DNA of 41,689 nt from Pirellulaceae bacterium (GTDB lineage Bacteria; Planctomycetota; Planctomycetia; Pirellulales; Pirellulaceae), in NCBI GenBank assembly GCA_030748485.1, contig JASMLW010000618.1, positions 1 to 41,689 on the forward strand, read 5' to 3'. How positions within the stretch are numbered: the first letter of the stretch is position 1; each line of letters starts with the position of its first letter. The notes beneath the pieces are model-generated. The model saw nothing but the letters and a program-made list of their open reading frames with translations. It was not told the DNA's origin and ran no database searches. Of the stretch, positions 9,601-18,287 are shown piece by piece. The translations under genes were made by a program, and so were the position numbers.

Positions 9601-10169
9601 CTGTCGCCCGGGACGTCGAGGTCTTTGGGCAGTCGCACGGTCACTTCACTTCCCGCCGCAGCCGCGAACTGATCGGCCAGCTGCCGGTTGAGCACGATCT
9701 GATCGTCGCCCGGCGTCTGCTGAGGACGCACGTCGTCGCCCCAATCCCAGAAGGACTCGTCGACCGCCACCAGCAGCACGTTTCCCGCCCGCTGCACCGC
9801 GCCGGCGACTTTGTGTTCGACCGTCGCGTTGGGAAAGATGAGGGCCGGCAGCGCGCGGTCGAAGTCGGCGGCGAAGGCCGACTCGCTCGCGACCTCACTA
9901 GCCAACTCGGCGCGGAAGAAGTGTTGAGCCACCAAAACGTGATCGATGCGGCCGAGACGTTCGAGTGTCAGGACTCGCAGACTCCCCCGCACCGACGCGC
10001 CCACGATCAGAGCTCCGGTGAGGACAGCGGTGGCCGCCATCACACCGAGCGCGACCGACAGATGCATGCGCCTGTTCTGCACGAGGCTGCGGCGAATGAG
10101 CCGTGGCCAGGATAGTGCCGCCGACTGAGACGCCAGTGGCTTTTTCGTGGCGGAATTCTCTGCGCTCAT
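6642..10169 (-). CDS. ABC transporter permease, FtsX/MacB-like, two FtsX domains
   Basis: 1175 residues from the ATG at 10169, which has AAGGAG seven bases upstream. An N-terminal membrane helix (about residues 35-58) is followed by a very long extracytoplasmic region, an FtsX domain with several helices near 570-720 (FIIFAALALVYLLFRLGVEQR, EEIGLLLAIGW), a second soluble region, and a C-terminal FtsX domain near 1050-1170 (RGELAVLQAGGF, LLENVLLLAGG). This is the layout of large planctomycete and lipoprotein-type (LolC/E-like) permeases, in which two FtsX modules sit on one chain. With the ATPase 44 bases upstream it forms a complete transporter. It probably moves lipoproteins or lipids or does envelope mechanical work; the substrate is unknown. 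Confidence 0.92.
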   Translation of the reverse strand: MSAENSATKKPLASQSAALSWPRLIRRSLVQNRRMHLSVALGVMAATAVLTGALIVGASVRGSLRVLTLERLGRIDHVLVAQHFFRAELASEVASESAFAADFDRALPALIFPNATVEHKVAGAVQRAGNVLLVAVDESFWDWGDDVRPQQTPGDDQIVLNRQLADQFAAAAGSEVTVRLPKDLDVPGDSALGRKSDTVQGLPGLEVVDVVPNRGLGRFTLHPNQSLPKVAFVSLAYLQDALDQDSRANALLVSTKTTAASSEAAGLALQERLAPRIEDLGFRLDRIRQTSGAGESEQVAFDYFSFTSEAMLITHEAEQVAKAAFARLGGQPVMTYFVNTISPAGVIDPTRQIPYSMVSGIDTSANFPLLGEEVLPMGECVLTDWAAREMNVKPGDSISITYFEPETTHGKTETAEADFIVRGVYPLIEPAEPYDNEKPPVYDQPRRLLNDPDFTPRVEGITDKDSINNLDVPFPFDIGRLRQPDHDFWKAHRTTPKVIVSAADARQLWGSRFGNATSYRIPVRDGVTREALAAAFLDERDRQGLDLGLQFLPIKRQQLQASSGTTPFDVLFLSLSFFIIFAALALVYLLFRLGVEQRCEEIGLLLAIGWRRRSVTRLFALEGSIVAAGGAVLGVVAGIAYAQAMLYGLTTVWVGAVVTPFLEMHLGPVSMIGGFVGGVVVSVATIWFGVRQTRKVSVRRLLAGRTEDSVGRRAGGTLGWRIAAAALLLGAVGLLVLATQLGGMAQAGSFVGGGTMTLFSILFVLGSQMRAGLPATNRLTMFRLSTRNAARNPWRSTLTIFLMGVASFLIISMSAFRLDPTEEGSGGFNMVATSSQPVYADLNNLDERGELLAQDADVLTGSTVLSLRFKPGDDASCRNLYQASAPRVLGVTDAMLEYFDRDQPVAFQFAGSAAETPAQQANPWRLLEKPVAPGAAIPVILDKNTAMYSLHLYRGVGEEFEAEYDGFGTLKFRVAGLLDNSVLQGSLLIGEAEFETQFQNVDGYRYFLLRTPADKSTAVSALLEDRLGDQGFDTESSAEILTDLLAVQNTYLSTFQSLGALGLLLGTFGLAAVQLRNVMERRGELAVLQAGGFRRGRLVQMVLLENVLLLAGGLATGVIAAAIAVLPHMIFGGAKPPFAYLAGVPVVVFAVGILASLTSVRATLQAPLLAALRGD

Positions 10170-10213
10170 CCGTCGACTCCTTCGGTCCCGCACATCGCCG
10201 CTTGCAACCGCGG

Positions 10214-10900
10214 CTACCCGCCATTGGTTTGTTGAACGAGACGACCACTGTCGATTTCCATCACTTGACTCATCGAGTCGGACAGTTCGCGACTGTGTGT
10301 CACGACGACCAACATCGTTTGCTCTTCCCGCTGTATTTCGATCAGCAGTTCGCCGATCTCGCGGGCCGTCGAGCGGTCGAGACTGCCGGTCGGTTCATCG
10401 GCCAAGAGCAGTTTGGGGTGTTGGATCAAGGCCCGCGCGACCGCGACCCGCTGTCTCTCGCCGCCCGACAACTCCGCTGGACGATGATCCACTCGGTCCG
10501 TCAATCCGACCCGTTCGATCAACGCCCGCGCCCGCTCGATGCAGCTCGACGAGGGGCTGCCTTGGGCCAGCGCCGGCGTCAGCGTGTTCTCCAGTACGGT
10601 CAACTGCGGCAAGAGGTGATGATCCTGGAAAACGATGCCGATGTTCTCGTTGCGAAACCGGGCCAGCTCGGGCTCCGACAATTCGAACGGGTCTTGCCCG
10701 CCCAGCGTGACCGTTCCGGACGTGGGGTTATCGAGCGTGCCGAGGATGTGCAGGAAAGTGCTCTTCCCCGAACCGCTGGGGCCGACGATCGCCACGTTTT
10801 CGCCCAAGGATAAGGTCAGCGAGGCCCCCTCGAGCACGACGAGTGGATCGGTGGGGGTGGGAAACTCTTTGCAGATTTTCTCAGCAATCAGGTCTTTCAC
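10214..10900 (-). CDS. ABC transporter ATP-binding protein, LolD/MacB type
   Basis: 228 residues from a GTG at 10900. Walker A is GPSGSGKS (40-47), the Q-loop lies in GIVFQDHHLLP, the signature is LSGGERQ (144-150), Walker B is LLLADEP (164-170), and the switch His is in VVVTHS. Length and the spacing of motifs match the LolD/MacB/FtsE class that drives FtsX-type permeases, and the permease gene follows after 44 bases, so both are probably one operon reading leftwards. The ribosome site is weak. The promoter should lie within 10901-11037, where I see no convincing -35/-10 pair. Confidence 0.95.
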   Translation of the reverse strand: MKDLIAEKICKEFPTPTDPLVVLEGASLTLSLGENVAIVGPSGSGKSTFLHILGTLDNPTSGTVTLGGQDPFELSEPELARFRNENIGIVFQDHHLLPQLTVLENTLTPALAQGSPSSSCIERARALIERVGLTDRVDHRPAELSGGERQRVAVARALIQHPKLLLADEPTGSLDRSTAREIGELLIEIQREEQTMLVVVTHSRELSDSMSQVMEIDSGRLVQQTNGG

Positions 10901-11037
10901 AATACGTTCCGCCGACGGGCTCGGTCGCGTCGCCTGGGCAGAGTGATCGCGTCACCGACGCGCGCTGCAAGGAGGTGTGCACGACCAAGACCGAATCGAG
11001 TGAGCACCGCGGTTCGCGAATTCAATCACGTTCCGCA

Positions 11038-11070
11038 CAAATCAGCTGAACCGCCAATGTGGCTGATTTG
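11038..11070 (-). terminator. Stem-loop just past the prenyltransferase-like gene
   Basis: A perfect nine-base inverted repeat, CAAATCAGC at 11038-11046 and GCTGATTTG at 11062-11070, separated by a 15-base loop. It begins ten bases beyond the stop of the minus-strand gene at 11081, a sensible place for a terminator. No T-tract follows on the minus strand, so an intrinsic terminator is not proven; it may instead protect the 3' end of the message. The rest of 10901-11080 holds nothing else I can name. Confidence 0.4.
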
Positions 11071-11080
11071 CTCAAGCAAC

Positions 11081-12013
11081 TCAACTGGTGGGCGCGTGAA
11101 GTAGGGCCAGCGAGCCGATTCCGTAAAACGTGTATTCGACGTCGGTCGCCGGATCGAGAGCGGCTCCGTGAAATCCGCCTCCGCCAATCGCCAGACTATT
11201 GATGTAACGTTGGACGAGCGGCAACTGGAGTTCGTGGAGCGCCTGGAGATCGCCGAGCGTGACAATCGCTGTGAAGGTGCTCAGCAAATCAGCGAACGGA
11301 ATCCGCGTGTTGGCTCGCAACCCTCCTTCGTCGGTCTCCATTTCGAGCAGGAAATCGATCGTCTCGTCGCAGATTTCCTCAGTCAGGTCGCCGTGGATCC
11401 GCAGCAGTCCGATCGCGGCCGCGGTCGGATTCGCCCCCGCTCGTTTGCTCGCCCGCATTTCGTGAAAGCCGCCCCCCTCGGCGCGTTGGGAGAGCACGAA
11501 CCGCACCGCGTCGGCCGGCTGGGGGATGGGCCGTTCGAGCAGCTGCAGGCAGAGCGTGACGAGAAATGTGTGGTAGGTGCTGCTGGCGGCCCCCTCCGCT
11601 CCTTTGGCGTAGCCACCGTCATCGCGGCGAAGTTTCTCCATGGCGTCGGCGACGTTGTCCCGCCAGCCGTCCTGAGCGTCGGAGAAAATGTCGATGCCGG
11701 CCGAAATCTCGAGCAGCGCCGCGCTGTACATCAACGAGAGAAAATCAACAATCGACTCGCGGCCCGTCAACCTGCCTCGCAGGAAGGCCGCGGCCCGCTC
11801 GGCGACCTCACCGTACAGCTCGCCGAGAATCGACAGACTGCGGAGTCCGAAGCCGGTGTAGTACAGATCACTGTCTCCCTCGCGACCGGCGAAGCCCCCA
11901 TCGGCGCGCTGTTGTTGCAGAACGAAGTTACCGTGCAGCCGGCGGACTTCCTCCGGCAACGCGGCGGTTCCGGTCGCCAAGCGGATCGTCAATTCTTCTA
12001 GATAAGAGAGCAT
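11081..12013 (-). CDS. Prenyltransferase-beta-like / squalene-oxidase-repeat protein
   Basis: 310 residues from the ATG at 12013; the frame upstream overlaps the thioesterase gene and is not used. The protein is a chain of alpha-alpha repeats with the signature Q..DGGF.G at several points (QQQRADGGFAGREGDSDLYYT, RRDDGGYAKG, RAEGGGFHE, ETDEGGLRA, IGGGGFHG). This is the alpha/alpha toroid shared by the beta subunits of protein prenyltransferases and by terpene cyclases. No DXDD motif is seen, and the zinc ligands of protein farnesyl/geranylgeranyl transferases are not obvious, so enzyme activity is uncertain. It follows the thioesterase gene by 43 bases and lies near the cyclase and polyprenyl synthase genes. 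Confidence 0.8.
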   Translation of the reverse strand: MLSYLEELTIRLATGTAALPEEVRRLHGNFVLQQQRADGGFAGREGDSDLYYTGFGLRSLSILGELYGEVAERAAAFLRGRLTGRESIVDFLSLMYSAALLEISAGIDIFSDAQDGWRDNVADAMEKLRRDDGGYAKGAEGAASSTYHTFLVTLCLQLLERPIPQPADAVRFVLSQRAEGGGFHEMRASKRAGANPTAAAIGLLRIHGDLTEEICDETIDFLLEMETDEGGLRANTRIPFADLLSTFTAIVTLGDLQALHELQLPLVQRYINSLAIGGGGFHGAALDPATDVEYTFYGIGSLALLHAPTS

Positions 12014-12056
12014 CGGGCGATCGAATGGGACATCGGGCTGCTGGAGACGGCGGGCT

Positions 12057-12482
12057 TCAGGGTGTTTCAACGTAAGGGGCGAACCGCTGGCGGAGCTCGT
12101 CGGAAATTGGAATTGATCGCAGCGGCCGCGGCGGTTCGACTCGACAACGGACGACGTTGATCCTGCCCGTGGCGATTGGGCGATCTCCCGCTGTGAAGGC
12201 GAACGCGTAGGCGGCGCTGGAGCGTCCCAGTGGTTCCACTCGCGGCTCGATATCCAGCACCTCCTCGAATCGCACGGCTCCCGTGTAGTCGCAGTCGGCA
12301 TGGACTCGCGGCCAGCTGACAACTCCTTCGTTATCGCGGGTGACAACGCTGGCGCCGAGCGACCGCGGGAACTCGTGCTCGACCTCCTCCATCATCCTGA
12401 AGAACGCCGAGAAGTGCATGATGCCCGCCGCATCGGGGTCGCGGAATTCGACTCGCCGCTGGGTGCGAAATGGGGAGGACAT
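12057..12482 (-). CDS. Acyl-CoA thioesterase, 4HBT/YbgC-like hot-dog fold
   Basis: 141 residues. The N-terminal motif VEFRDPDAAGIMHFSAFFRMMEE corresponds to the 4-hydroxybenzoyl-CoA thioesterase active-site helix; D17 is the likely catalytic Asp, followed by the G-x-x-H/Y segment. Length and motif order match the YbgC/FadM class, which hydrolyses acyl-CoA thioesters; substrate unknown. No signal peptide. It is 72 bases downstream of rpsR and 43 bases upstream of the prenyltransferase-beta-like gene, all on one strand. The start at 12482 is the only reasonable one. Confidence 0.9.
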   Translation of the reverse strand: MSSPFRTQRRVEFRDPDAAGIMHFSAFFRMMEEVEHEFPRSLGASVVTRDNEGVVSWPRVHADCDYTGAVRFEEVLDIEPRVEPLGRSSAAYAFAFTAGDRPIATGRINVVRCRVEPPRPLRSIPISDELRQRFAPYVETP

Positions 12483-12554
12483 CGGCGGACTCGAGGCGGC
12501 GCAAAAAACAAGCCCGCCGGAATGCAGCGGGCCTGAGTTGGACTATTTGGCGGG

Positions 12555-12827
12555 TTACTCTCCCGTGTAGGGCATCAACGCCATGAAACGAGCTCGTTTA
12601 ATGGCGGACGTCACCGCGTGCTGGCTGGCCGCGCAACAACCGGTCTTTCGCCGGCCGACAATTCGACCGTGGCGGTTGATCAACTTTTTCAGCAAATCCA
12701 CATCCTTGTAATCGACGTACATCGGTCGAGGTCGCTTGCCGTCGACGAAGAGCGGGTCCTTCTTCTTGGTGCGAGTTTTCGTCTTGTTTCGTCGACGTGT
12801 TCGGCTCTTGCCCGTTGGTCGCGGCAT
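12555..12827 (-). CDS. rpsR: 30S ribosomal protein bS18
   Basis: 90 residues from the ATG at 12827. The basic N-terminal tail (RPTGKSRTRRRNKTKTRTKKK) is followed by the S18 core: VDYKDVDLLKKLINRHGRIVGRRKTGCCAASQHAVTSAIKRARFMALMPY. The last part (RKTG..A..Q..V..AIKRAR.MALMPY) is diagnostic. S18 binds 16S rRNA and pairs with S6 on the small-subunit platform. It is solitary here, without rpsF, ssb or rplI neighbours, which is unusual compared with many bacteria. There is no Shine-Dalgarno before the ATG, which is common in planctomycetes. Confidence 0.97.
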   Translation of the reverse strand: MPRPTGKSRTRRRNKTKTRTKKKDPLFVDGKRPRPMYVDYKDVDLLKKLINRHGRIVGRRKTGCCAASQHAVTSAIKRARFMALMPYTGE

Positions 12828-12883
12828 TTGAGAATCTGAATGTTTGGGTACTGGTGGTGTAATCGAAAATATGGGAAACGGCC

Positions 12884-12911
12884 ATTCTACGAAATCACCT
12901 GAGACCCGCAA
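12884..12911 (-). promoter_or_regulatory. Candidate sigma-70-type promoter of rpsR
   Basis: On the minus strand a -10 box TAGAAT (12884-12889) matches five of six consensus bases. TTGCGG (12906-12911) stands 16 bases upstream as a weak -35 box. Transcription would begin about 50 bases before the rpsR start codon. Consensus match only. Confidence 0.4.
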
Positions 12912-12967
12912 CCCCAGGCGAGGAACGGATTTTGCCTTGGCCGCCGCTCGACTCCCGACCGCTGGGC

Positions 12968-13019
12968 TCACCTTGTCGGCTCACCTTGTCGGCTCACTTC
13001 ATTGGTTCACTTTGTCGGC
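12968..13019. repeat. 13-bp tandem repeat, four units
   Basis: Four consecutive 13-base units start at 12968, 12981, 12994 and 13007. The first two are identical (TCACCTTGTCGGC), the third is diverged (TCACTTCATTGGT) and the fourth differs by one base. It lies just beyond the stop of the polyprenyl synthase gene and upstream of rpsR, in the only gap between them. No coding role is visible. Confidence 0.85.
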
Positions 13020-13044
13020 GTACTGCGGCGCCGACGAGCGGGCG

Positions 13045-14895
13045 TCAGGTTCTTTCCGCGGTGATTGCGGGAGCCGCATCGATCGTCGGAAACGCCATGG
13101 GGCCGGCGTCTTCAGGGGGGCGATCGAGAACCGTGTCGATGAGGTAGTGAAGTAAACGGCGAAACTCGTCAGACTTCACATCGTCGGCGATTGCTTCGGC
13201 GCGTTGGTGGTGCTTCTCGACCAGACGGTCAGCTTTTTCAAACACGTTGGCCTGATTGTACAACTGACGAACTCGCCGCACGCGGTGCTCGGCCGTCGAC
13301 TCGTCGTCGTCGATCAGCTGGCTCAGTTCGCGCTGGTCGGCCGCCGGCAGCCCGTCGAGCGCGAGGGCCCAGAGCACGGTGGGCCGCCCGCCGAGAATAT
13401 CACCGCCCGCCGCCAGTTTGTTGTCGTTGTCGCCGCGCCAGTCTTTGAGGTCATTAAGCACCTGGAAGGCGACCCCCAGGTTTCTCGCGAAGGCTCGAAT
13501 CGGAGCCTGGTATTGCTCGACCGAACCGGCCAGGCGAGCACCGCAATAGAGGGCTGCTTCAAACGCCGGCGAGGTCTTCAACGCATAGATTTTCAACGCG
13601 TCGATCGGCTTCAGGCGTTTGTTCAACGAGTCGCGCCAGAGCAGCTCGGCGCCTTGCCCCTCGCACAACTTCATGTGCGCTTCGGCCAGACAGTTGAGGA
13701 TATCGGCGCACGTTTCCGCACCTAGCGCGGAAGATTCGCGACTGACCAGGCGATAGCCGAGCCCGATGAGGTAGTCGCCGACATTGATGGCCGTCGGCAC
13801 GCCGTGTTTGCAATGCAGCGTTTCTTCGCCGTAGCGAAACTCGTCGTCGTCTTCAATATCATCGTGAACGAGCGAAGCCTTGTGGAACGTCTCGATCGAC
13901 ATGGCCGTCCGCTTGACGGCGTCGGGCAACTGACGAACTTGCTCGGCTCCGTCACCGAGCGTGGCGTTTCCACCAGTCAACGCGTCGTAGACGGCTAACG
14001 TGATAAACGGTCGCGAGTGCTTGCCGCCCTTTGCCAGGAAGTCGTACGCCAAAGCCTCGGTCGCGGCGACCGGATCGAGACCTCCGACGCCTTGGCCGTT
14101 CATTTCCGCTAAACGCGGACCGCCGCGCAGTCTGGGAGCCAGCCGATCGAGCTCGTCGTCGCCGAACATCCGCGCCGCGCCGCGCATCAAGTGCACGTAG
14201 TTGCGCGTCTGCTGGGCCGGCTGCTGGTGGGCGACCTTGATCATGTCGAACACCCAGTCCTCGTCGACCGCCGTGTTGCGACAGTCGCTCGACAACAGCG
14301 GCGTGGCCATGCAGGGGATGCCGGCCAAGAGGATCTTGTCGATCGCTTTCTCGAGCACGTTCAAACAGGCGACGCCGACGATCGCGTCGACGTGACCGCT
14401 GACGATGATCTTCAACACGATCGGTGAGCCCTCAGCCACCAACACCTTGTAGCCCATCTCTTCCGCGATGGCGCGGAAGTCGGCGATGCTGCACGCGCCG
14501 CAAGTCTTGCAATCCAAACCGAACTCGTCGTAGTCCGCCGGGCAACCCTCGGCGTGCTTGAGGCAGTGGGGCAGCAGAAAGAGCCTCCGCTGGGGCGGAA
14601 TCCCCGCCACCTGATCGCGCCAAAACTCAGTCGCCAACATCACCATCGTCCAGCCGACAAAACTTTCCGGCAGCCCGGCGTCGTTGAGTATCTGGCGGCA
14701 GATCGTCTCCATTTCGTCCTTGGTGAGCGGACGCTCCTTGTCCAATTCGGCGGCGATCGTCGCGCAGGTTTGCCGCAGTTGGTCGCGTTGAGCCTTTGTA
14801 TCGGGAACCTGCTTCAGGTGAGCCGTCTTGCGGCGTCTGGAACGGCGTTTGCCCGGAGTGGGCGTAGACGCTGTTTCCGAGGGTGCTGTTGCCAA
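13045..14895 (-). CDS. DUF116 - polyprenyl synthetase fusion protein
   Basis: 616 residues from a TTG at 14895, supported by AAGGA seven bases upstream. After a basic 35-residue tail, about 50-270 form a DUF116 domain: [20 protein letters not shown] then [11 protein letters not shown], with a cysteine cluster that could hold metal, and [13 protein letters not shown]. From about 285 to 600 the chain is a class I polyprenyl diphosphate synthase, with first aspartate motif HDDIEDDD (about 344-351) and second motif NDLKDWRGD (about 480-488). Such synthases extend allylic diphosphates with isopentenyl diphosphate. Both parts look intact. The cyclase gene lies 71 bases upstream on the same strand, suggesting product transfer to it. 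Confidence 0.93.
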   Translation of the reverse strand: MATAPSETASTPTPGKRRSRRRKTAHLKQVPDTKAQRDQLRQTCATIAAELDKERPLTKDEMETICRQILNDAGLPESFVGWTMVMLATEFWRDQVAGIPPQRRLFLLPHCLKHAEGCPADYDEFGLDCKTCGACSIADFRAIAEEMGYKVLVAEGSPIVLKIIVSGHVDAIVGVACLNVLEKAIDKILLAGIPCMATPLLSSDCRNTAVDEDWVFDMIKVAHQQPAQQTRNYVHLMRGAARMFGDDELDRLAPRLRGGPRLAEMNGQGVGGLDPVAATEALAYDFLAKGGKHSRPFITLAVYDALTGGNATLGDGAEQVRQLPDAVKRTAMSIETFHKASLVHDDIEDDDEFRYGEETLHCKHGVPTAINVGDYLIGLGYRLVSRESSALGAETCADILNCLAEAHMKLCEGQGAELLWRDSLNKRLKPIDALKIYALKTSPAFEAALYCGARLAGSVEQYQAPIRAFARNLGVAFQVLNDLKDWRGDNDNKLAAGGDILGGRPTVLWALALDGLPAADQRELSQLIDDDESTAEHRVRRVRQLYNQANVFEKADRLVEKHHQRAEAIADDVKSDEFRRLLHYLIDTVLDRPPEDAGPMAFPTIDAAPAITAERT

Positions 14896-14966
14896 GGTGC
14901 TGTCCTTCGATGTCGTCTCAATCGCCCGGGAGGGTGGGGCGGTGGCGGGCTGTTTTGGATTTGATT

Positions 14967-16802
14967 CTAATCCACTCGGCGACGGATTGCTCGGCCTAAG
15001 GCGGAGACCGAGTAGATCAGTGGATAGAGCCGCTCATGATACCACAGCTTGGCGAAGTAGAAACCGATCGGAGAGCGGACCCGATGACCGCCCGATTCGG
15101 CCAATTCAACCAAGTGAAGCAGTCCTCTCTCCAACGCGACAGTGAAATCTGTGTCCGCCGGCGACGCCAGCAAGGCCTCGACGGCAAGAGCCGTTTCTTC
15201 GGTGCTGCTAACGACTTGGCGGCGCTCGGGGTCGGCCGACACCCCGCCTCCCCAACCCCCATCCGCGTTCTGGTTCGTCGCCAACCAGTTGAAACCCCGC
15301 TGGGCGGCCAAGGTATTGGTTTTCCCGCAGTCCCGGTACGCCATCAGCGTCTTCGCCGTGCCGTAAATCGGATTCTCCTCTTTTGGGTGGTCCTGGTTGC
15401 CGAACCACAACGGCTGCCAGGAGCCGTCCGCCGCCTGCCGCCGCTCCAGATAGCGCCAACCGCGAGCGGCGGCTCGTCCCGCTCGCCGCGCAAGCGCCGG
15501 TGGCATTTCGGACTGCCAGGCATGGAACGCGCGGAGCGCGTGGGCGGTGAGGTCGGCTCCACTGCGGTCGAACGGCAACTTGCCCCACCCGCGACAGAAC
15601 GTCGGCCATCCGCCGTCGCGATTCTGCAGCTTGAGTAGCCAGTCGGCTCCGCACGCGGCCGCGTCTCGCATCCGCTGTTTGCCCGCTTCCCCGCACGACG
15701 CTCCGTCGCGCCAACTGGCGAGGGCGAGCAGCGCCGCCGGTGTGTCGTCCGCGTCGGGAACCGCGCCCGACAGATTCGTCCAGCCCCAACCGCCCGGGTC
15801 GGCTCCCGTGAACGGATGTCGCTCCGTGTTCTGGCAGTCGAGCAACCACTCCATCGTGAGCTCCGCGTCCGGCAGGGACGCCAAGTCATCTCCGCCACCC
15901 GCCAACGCGGACAGCGATAGAGATGTGTTCCAAGTGGCTAGATTCGTGTCGATCGGCCAACTGCCGTCGGCGCGGACGCTCTCCCGCAGAAACCTCACTC
16001 CCGCCGACACGACTTCATTGTCGACCTGCCCGGCGCCGACAAGACTCATCACAACGAAGCTGGTCAAGGGGACCGCCTCGAGGTATCCGCCGCTGGCCGG
16101 TTGGATCCGTTCGAGCACTCGCAAGCTGGGCGCGACGGCGGCGGCGCGGATCCAGCGGAGCGGGGGAAACCAAGGCTTTTGATGAGCAAATTTCACTTGT
16201 CCCACAGCGACCAGGGCGGGAATCGCGTAGCTGACAACCGGCAGCCGCAGAAAACGATAGAACGACTGCGGGAAACAGGCCAACTCAAACGGCAATGATG
16301 AAACGTCCGACCATAACGCCAACTCGGCGAGCGCGCAGTTCGTCAGAATCGGAACGGCGAACGTCTTGTCCTTGCCGTAACGGGCGCGGAGGGCGTCCAG
16401 CCTGCCAGCTCGATCGACGTACGCGTCGCCCGCGGCGATCAACTCGCGATGCCGATCGGCGTTTCCGGAGAGGTGGAGTGCGGCCACGGCCAGCATCGTG
16501 GTGGCCACATTCGAGTAGCTCAGGTCCGTGTCTCCCCAGCCCCCATCCTCATTGGCGTGAGCGGCGAGGTAGTCCACACCGGCGTCGACGAGATCGCTGA
16601 GCTTCGATTCGTGCGGGCGAGCCGATCGAACAAGCGACAGGGCGCTGATCGCCGTGGCGGTGGAGAGTGCCGAAGTAGCCAACTCACCCGTCCAAACACC
16701 CGCCTGGCGCTCGGCCAGAAGGTCCCCGCGAGCCGTCTGATAGGCCGACTGCAACCGGTCGGTGGACAGTTGAGATTGGCTAGTAACCGAAAGCGGATTC
16801 AT
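14967..16802 (-). CDS. Class II terpene cyclase, squalene-hopene-cyclase-like
   Basis: 611 residues from the ATG at 16802 (a weak GGGA upstream), slightly shorter than squalene-hopene cyclases. Repeated QW-type motifs occur along the chain (ANEDGGWGD, ADPGGWGWTN, QNRDGGWPTF, QAADGSWQP, QNADGGWGGG). The acid motif of class II cyclases is PDADDT at about 345-350, in the same context as the DVDDT of squalene-hopene cyclase; the middle Asp protonates the substrate. No membrane-spanning helix, consistent with monotopic attachment. The DUF116-polyprenyl synthase gene follows after 71 bases. A C30 hopanoid-type or a shorter prenyl substrate is possible; the usual squalene-synthesis genes hpnCDE are not in the window. 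Confidence 0.88.
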   Translation of the reverse strand: MNPLSVTSQSQLSTDRLQSAYQTARGDLLAERQAGVWTGELATSALSTATAISALSLVRSARPHESKLSDLVDAGVDYLAAHANEDGGWGDTDLSYSNVATTMLAVAALHLSGNADRHRELIAAGDAYVDRAGRLDALRARYGKDKTFAVPILTNCALAELALWSDVSSLPFELACFPQSFYRFLRLPVVSYAIPALVAVGQVKFAHQKPWFPPLRWIRAAAVAPSLRVLERIQPASGGYLEAVPLTSFVVMSLVGAGQVDNEVVSAGVRFLRESVRADGSWPIDTNLATWNTSLSLSALAGGGDDLASLPDAELTMEWLLDCQNTERHPFTGADPGGWGWTNLSGAVPDADDTPAALLALASWRDGASCGEAGKQRMRDAAACGADWLLKLQNRDGGWPTFCRGWGKLPFDRSGADLTAHALRAFHAWQSEMPPALARRAGRAAARGWRYLERRQAADGSWQPLWFGNQDHPKEENPIYGTAKTLMAYRDCGKTNTLAAQRGFNWLATNQNADGGWGGGVSADPERRQVVSSTEETALAVEALLASPADTDFTVALERGLLHLVELAESGGHRVRSPIGFYFAKLWYHERLYPLIYSVSALGRAIRRRVD

Positions 16803-17156
16803 GCGTGAATTCCCAGTTAAACAGCAGCCGATCAAGTGTAGATAGCCGTCAGTGCGATCACAACCTGGACGCCAACTGGCCCTGCCCGGCCGCCCCGATT
16901 TCCGATCCCAGGGGGCGCCGGCCGAAACGGACGATTCTCGTCCGCGGAATGGCAACTCGATCGACCCAACTCAATCGCGCCAAACGGGGCGAAAAACGGG
17001 GCGAAGCAAGTCGCCAACGGGTGACGTCTCGCGCCGCGTTTGTCGTGAAGAATCTGTCTGGCTTCTGCGCCGAAAGCACTCTACAATCGGAACTCAATTT
17101 TGCGGTGACCGCCTCCCTTCGCGAGGCGTCCTTTCGGATGAGCGTGCGAAATCACA
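16803..17156. other. Divergent intergenic region
   Basis: 354 bases between the cyclase start (minus) and the metallopeptidase start (plus). Open frames crossing it have no family resemblance and I reject them. A TACAAT at about 17089-17094 could be a plus-strand -10 box for the metallopeptidase gene, but no good -35 accompanies it. Nothing else was seen. Confidence 0.5.
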
Positions 17157-18287
17157 ATGGCGAAACGACGCGCCGTTCGCAATTCCAAGACGGCCCAACA
17201 ATCCCGGAAAGCGGCGACGCGATCAACGAAAGTTGTCGCGAAGTCACTTCGTGGACTCAACGGCGCAGCTAATCACCAGCCCGCCTGGACGCGCTTGTCC
17301 GATAGTGAATTGCTCGACGTCCGCATCTGCGATCTGGGCGTTCGTCTCGAGGGCACCGTGCTCGAGACTCGCGTTCAGCGAATGTACGATGAACTGGCGG
17401 CCCGCAACATCTGTTTTCGGCCGCATTGCTGGTTGAGCGACGATTGGTTTTCCCCCGACGGCGTTCCCGGCATCGGGATTCCGTTTTACATGGCGCACCC
17501 GCGGCTGACTCGCCTGGAACGCAACCAGATGTTTGAAGTCGAGGGGGGCACTCAAGAGTGGTGCATGCGCATCCTCCGCCACGAAGCGGGGCATTCGATG
17601 GACACGGCCTACCGTCTCGGCCGCCGCCGCCGTTGGCAAGACGCATTCGGCAAGCCCTCGAAGCCCTATCCGGAACACTACCAGCCGAAGATGTACAGCA
17701 AGAGCTACGTGCAACATTTGGAAGCTTGGTACGCGCAAAGCCACCCGGCTGAAGACTTCGCCGAGACGTTCGCAGTTTGGCTGCGGCCGCGTTCGCGGTG
17801 GCGCGTGCAATACGCAAATTGGCCGGCGCTGCACAAGCTGGAGTACGTCGATGAGTTGATGGACGAGATCCAGGACACCAAACCCAAGTTTGTCTGTCGC
17901 GAGCGCGTCGACCCAGTCCGCAAGATTCGCAAGACATTGCGGGAGCACTACAGCGAGAAGCGCGAGCGATACTGTGTGGGCGGCGACACGTTTTACGACC
18001 ACGACCTCAGACGACTCTTCTCGGACTCGCCCGAGTGCGCCCGCAACGGTTCAGCGGCGGCCTTCTTGCGGCGCTCGCGCAAGGAACTCAGGCAAGTCGT
18101 CGCCGAGTGGACCGGACAATACCAGTACACGATCGACCAAGTTCTCTCCGAAATGATTGAGCGGTGCCGGGCGCTGCGGTTGCGGTTGGATCGGCCCGAA
18201 CAGACGGCCAAGCGCGACGCCCAGTTGATGTTGACAGTCCAAACCATGAACTTCTTGCACCGGGGGCGCAACAAGATCGCCCTATGA
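17157..18287 (+). CDS. Putative zinc metallopeptidase (HEAGH)
   Basis: 376 residues. A lysine/arginine-rich N-terminal tail precedes a domain with RHEAGHSMD (H142, E143, H146), a gluzincin HExxH site. Some 55 residues later comes PAEDFAETFAVWLRP, giving the downstream Glu ligand in the pattern xxED(W/F)AETFA that I associate with the putative zinc-binding metallopeptidase family (PF15887-like). It lacks a signal peptide and is therefore probably cytoplasmic. The TGA stop overlaps the ATG of the ATP-grasp gene by four bases (ATGA), which implies translational coupling and a joint function. Substrate unknown; the domain call is good and the exact family tentative. Confidence 0.8.
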   Translation: MAKRRAVRNSKTAQQSRKAATRSTKVVAKSLRGLNGAANHQPAWTRLSDSELLDVRICDLGVRLEGTVLETRVQRMYDELAARNICFRPHCWLSDDWFSPDGVPGIGIPFYMAHPRLTRLERNQMFEVEGGTQEWCMRILRHEAGHSMDTAYRLGRRRRWQDAFGKPSKPYPEHYQPKMYSKSYVQHLEAWYAQSHPAEDFAETFAVWLRPRSRWRVQYANWPALHKLEYVDELMDEIQDTKPKFVCRERVDPVRKIRKTLREHYSEKRERYCVGGDTFYDHDLRRLFSDSPECARNGSAAAFLRRSRKELRQVVAEWTGQYQYTIDQVLSEMIERCRALRLRLDRPEQTAKRDAQLMLTVQTMNFLHRGRNKIAL

